From positions 62,001-126,000 of the forward strand of contig JAKNDB010000085.1 in the NCBI GenBank assembly GCA_024305405.1: a stretch of DNA of 64,000 bases. Reading direction: 5' to 3'. The notes below the pieces were generated by a model, which made no database searches, was not told the DNA's origin, and saw nothing but the letters and a program-made list of their open reading frames with translations. Below are positions 63,442 to 64,000 of this stretch, piece after piece; positions within the stretch are counted from its first letter, which is position 1, and each line of letters starts with the position of its first letter. The translations under genes and the position numbers were made by a program. Origin of the DNA: Dirofilaria immitis. Lineage: Eukaryota; Nematoda; Chromadorea; Rhabditida; Onchocercidae.

Positions 63442-63697
63442 ATGACTGATTAATTTCATGATTATATATTTGAAATTATTGACTGATTAATTTCATGATT
63501 ATATATTTGAAATTATTGACTGATTAATTTCATGATTATATATTTGAAATTATTGACTGATTAATTTCATGATTATATATTTGAAATTATTGACTGATTA
63601 ATTTCATGATTATATATTTGAAATTATTGACTGATTAATTTCATGATTATATATTTGAAATTATTGACTGATTAATTTCATGATTATATATTTGAAA
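63442..63697. repeat. 37-bp tandem repeat, seven near-identical copies
   Basis: Unit TGACTGATTAATTTCATGAT then TATATATTTGAAATTAT, starting about 63443, 63480, 63517, 63554, 63591, 63628 and 63665. The copies are essentially identical except at the outer edges, indicating recent expansion. Confidence 0.92.
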
Positions 63698-63836
63698 AGA
63701 AATATTCATAAAATAAGAAATGAAAATGATTCAAATTTATGAGATGGTGATATTTGATGAGAAACAATAGGAAAAATATATTTAGCAAAAGTTTGCTTGA
63801 TATCAGATAAGCCTAATAGATTTTGAAAAGTGCAGT

Positions 63837-64000
63837 TTAGCAGTAGCATAAATTGAGAATTGAGGTAACGCGGTTGCAATTTCTAAAAAATCGCTTAGTG
63901 CGAGGAACCCTACGGACAAAAGAAGTTTGCAGATAAAACAAGCAGATAGACGCTGAAAGAATGGCAATTAGATATATCGCTTGCACTAACGATTTATCAC
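63837..64000 (-). CDS. Possible C-terminal exon of a gene running off the window
   Basis: An open minus-strand frame from the window edge to the TAA at 63837-63839, 54 codons, with clearly lower AT than the neighbouring desert. It encodes a hydrophobic segment (AIYLIAILSASICLFYL) followed by a basic stretch (VRRVPRTKRFFRN), the arrangement of a membrane anchor with a positively charged flank. No family recognised. Internal GT sites mean the true exon could end earlier. Confidence 0.35.
   Translation of the reverse strand, partial: DKSLVQAIYLIAILSASICLFYLQTSFVRRVPRTKRFFRNCNRVTSILNLCYC

Noticed and set aside
1..64000. Bacterial endosymbiont insertions, retroelements, tRNA or rRNA genes
   Set aside because: None recognised by eye: no long uninterrupted bacterial-type frames, no reverse transcriptase or transposase motifs, and no clear tRNA cloverleaf. 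A dedicated tRNA or repeat search was not possible.

Overview
The window is nuclear DNA of a nematode, most probably a spirurid or filarial-type worm. It is very AT-rich. Genes are split into many short exons (about 40-360 nt) joined by GT..AG introns whose acceptors read TTTCAG, TTTTAG or similar, and the encoded families have clear nematode or metazoan relatives. No bacterial, viral or transposase coding sequence, rRNA, tRNA or CRISPR array was recognised. The exon structures below were assembled by hand from splice signals, reading phase and family resemblance, with no database search.

Left half, 1-31 kb, gene-dense. A minisatellite (61-245) precedes the last two exons of an unidentified plus-strand gene (899-1738). 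Then come a minus-strand ASPSCR1/TUG-type UBX protein (2558-7960), a small acidic plus-strand ORF (9432-9632) and a 24-exon minus-strand mixed-lineage kinase (10567-20887; SH3, kinase, coiled coil, long tail). From 21.9 to 30.8 kb three plus-strand genes lie head to tail: AP-1 sigma adaptin (21935-23992), tubulin cofactor E (24775-28168) and cyclin Q (28628-30761). They could be an SL-trans-spliced operon, or simply neighbours.

Middle, 31-45.5 kb. A 17-exon minus-strand Patched-related (PTR, RND/sterol-sensing) membrane protein (31816-40528) carries several tandem repeats in its introns. After an orphan 121-codon ORF (41780-42145) comes a minus-strand seven-transmembrane receptor resembling the nematode Srt chemoreceptor class (42698 to about 45525).

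Right third, 45.5-64 kb, gene-poor and extremely AT-rich, with many poly(A)/poly(T) runs and local duplications. It holds a small multi-pass membrane protein (50296-51942), a secreted cysteine-rich protein built of one repeated module per phase-1 exon (53295-54494, first exon not found), an imperfect hairpin (61873-61950), two conspicuous tandem arrays (62771-62985 and 63442-63697) and the edge of a further minus-strand reading frame (63837-64000).

One property affects nearly every gene. At about seventeen places a conserved reading frame is broken by what looks like one missing base (occasionally two, or one extra), usually inside an A or T run of 4-8. Frame resumes immediately, and splice phases agree only after the correction. 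I read this as homopolymer error in the assembly, not as pseudogenes. The kinase, cyclin Q, adaptor, cofactor E and TUG genes are housekeeping or signalling functions; the PTR protein, the Srt-like receptor and the cysteine-rich protein are the more nematode-specific part.
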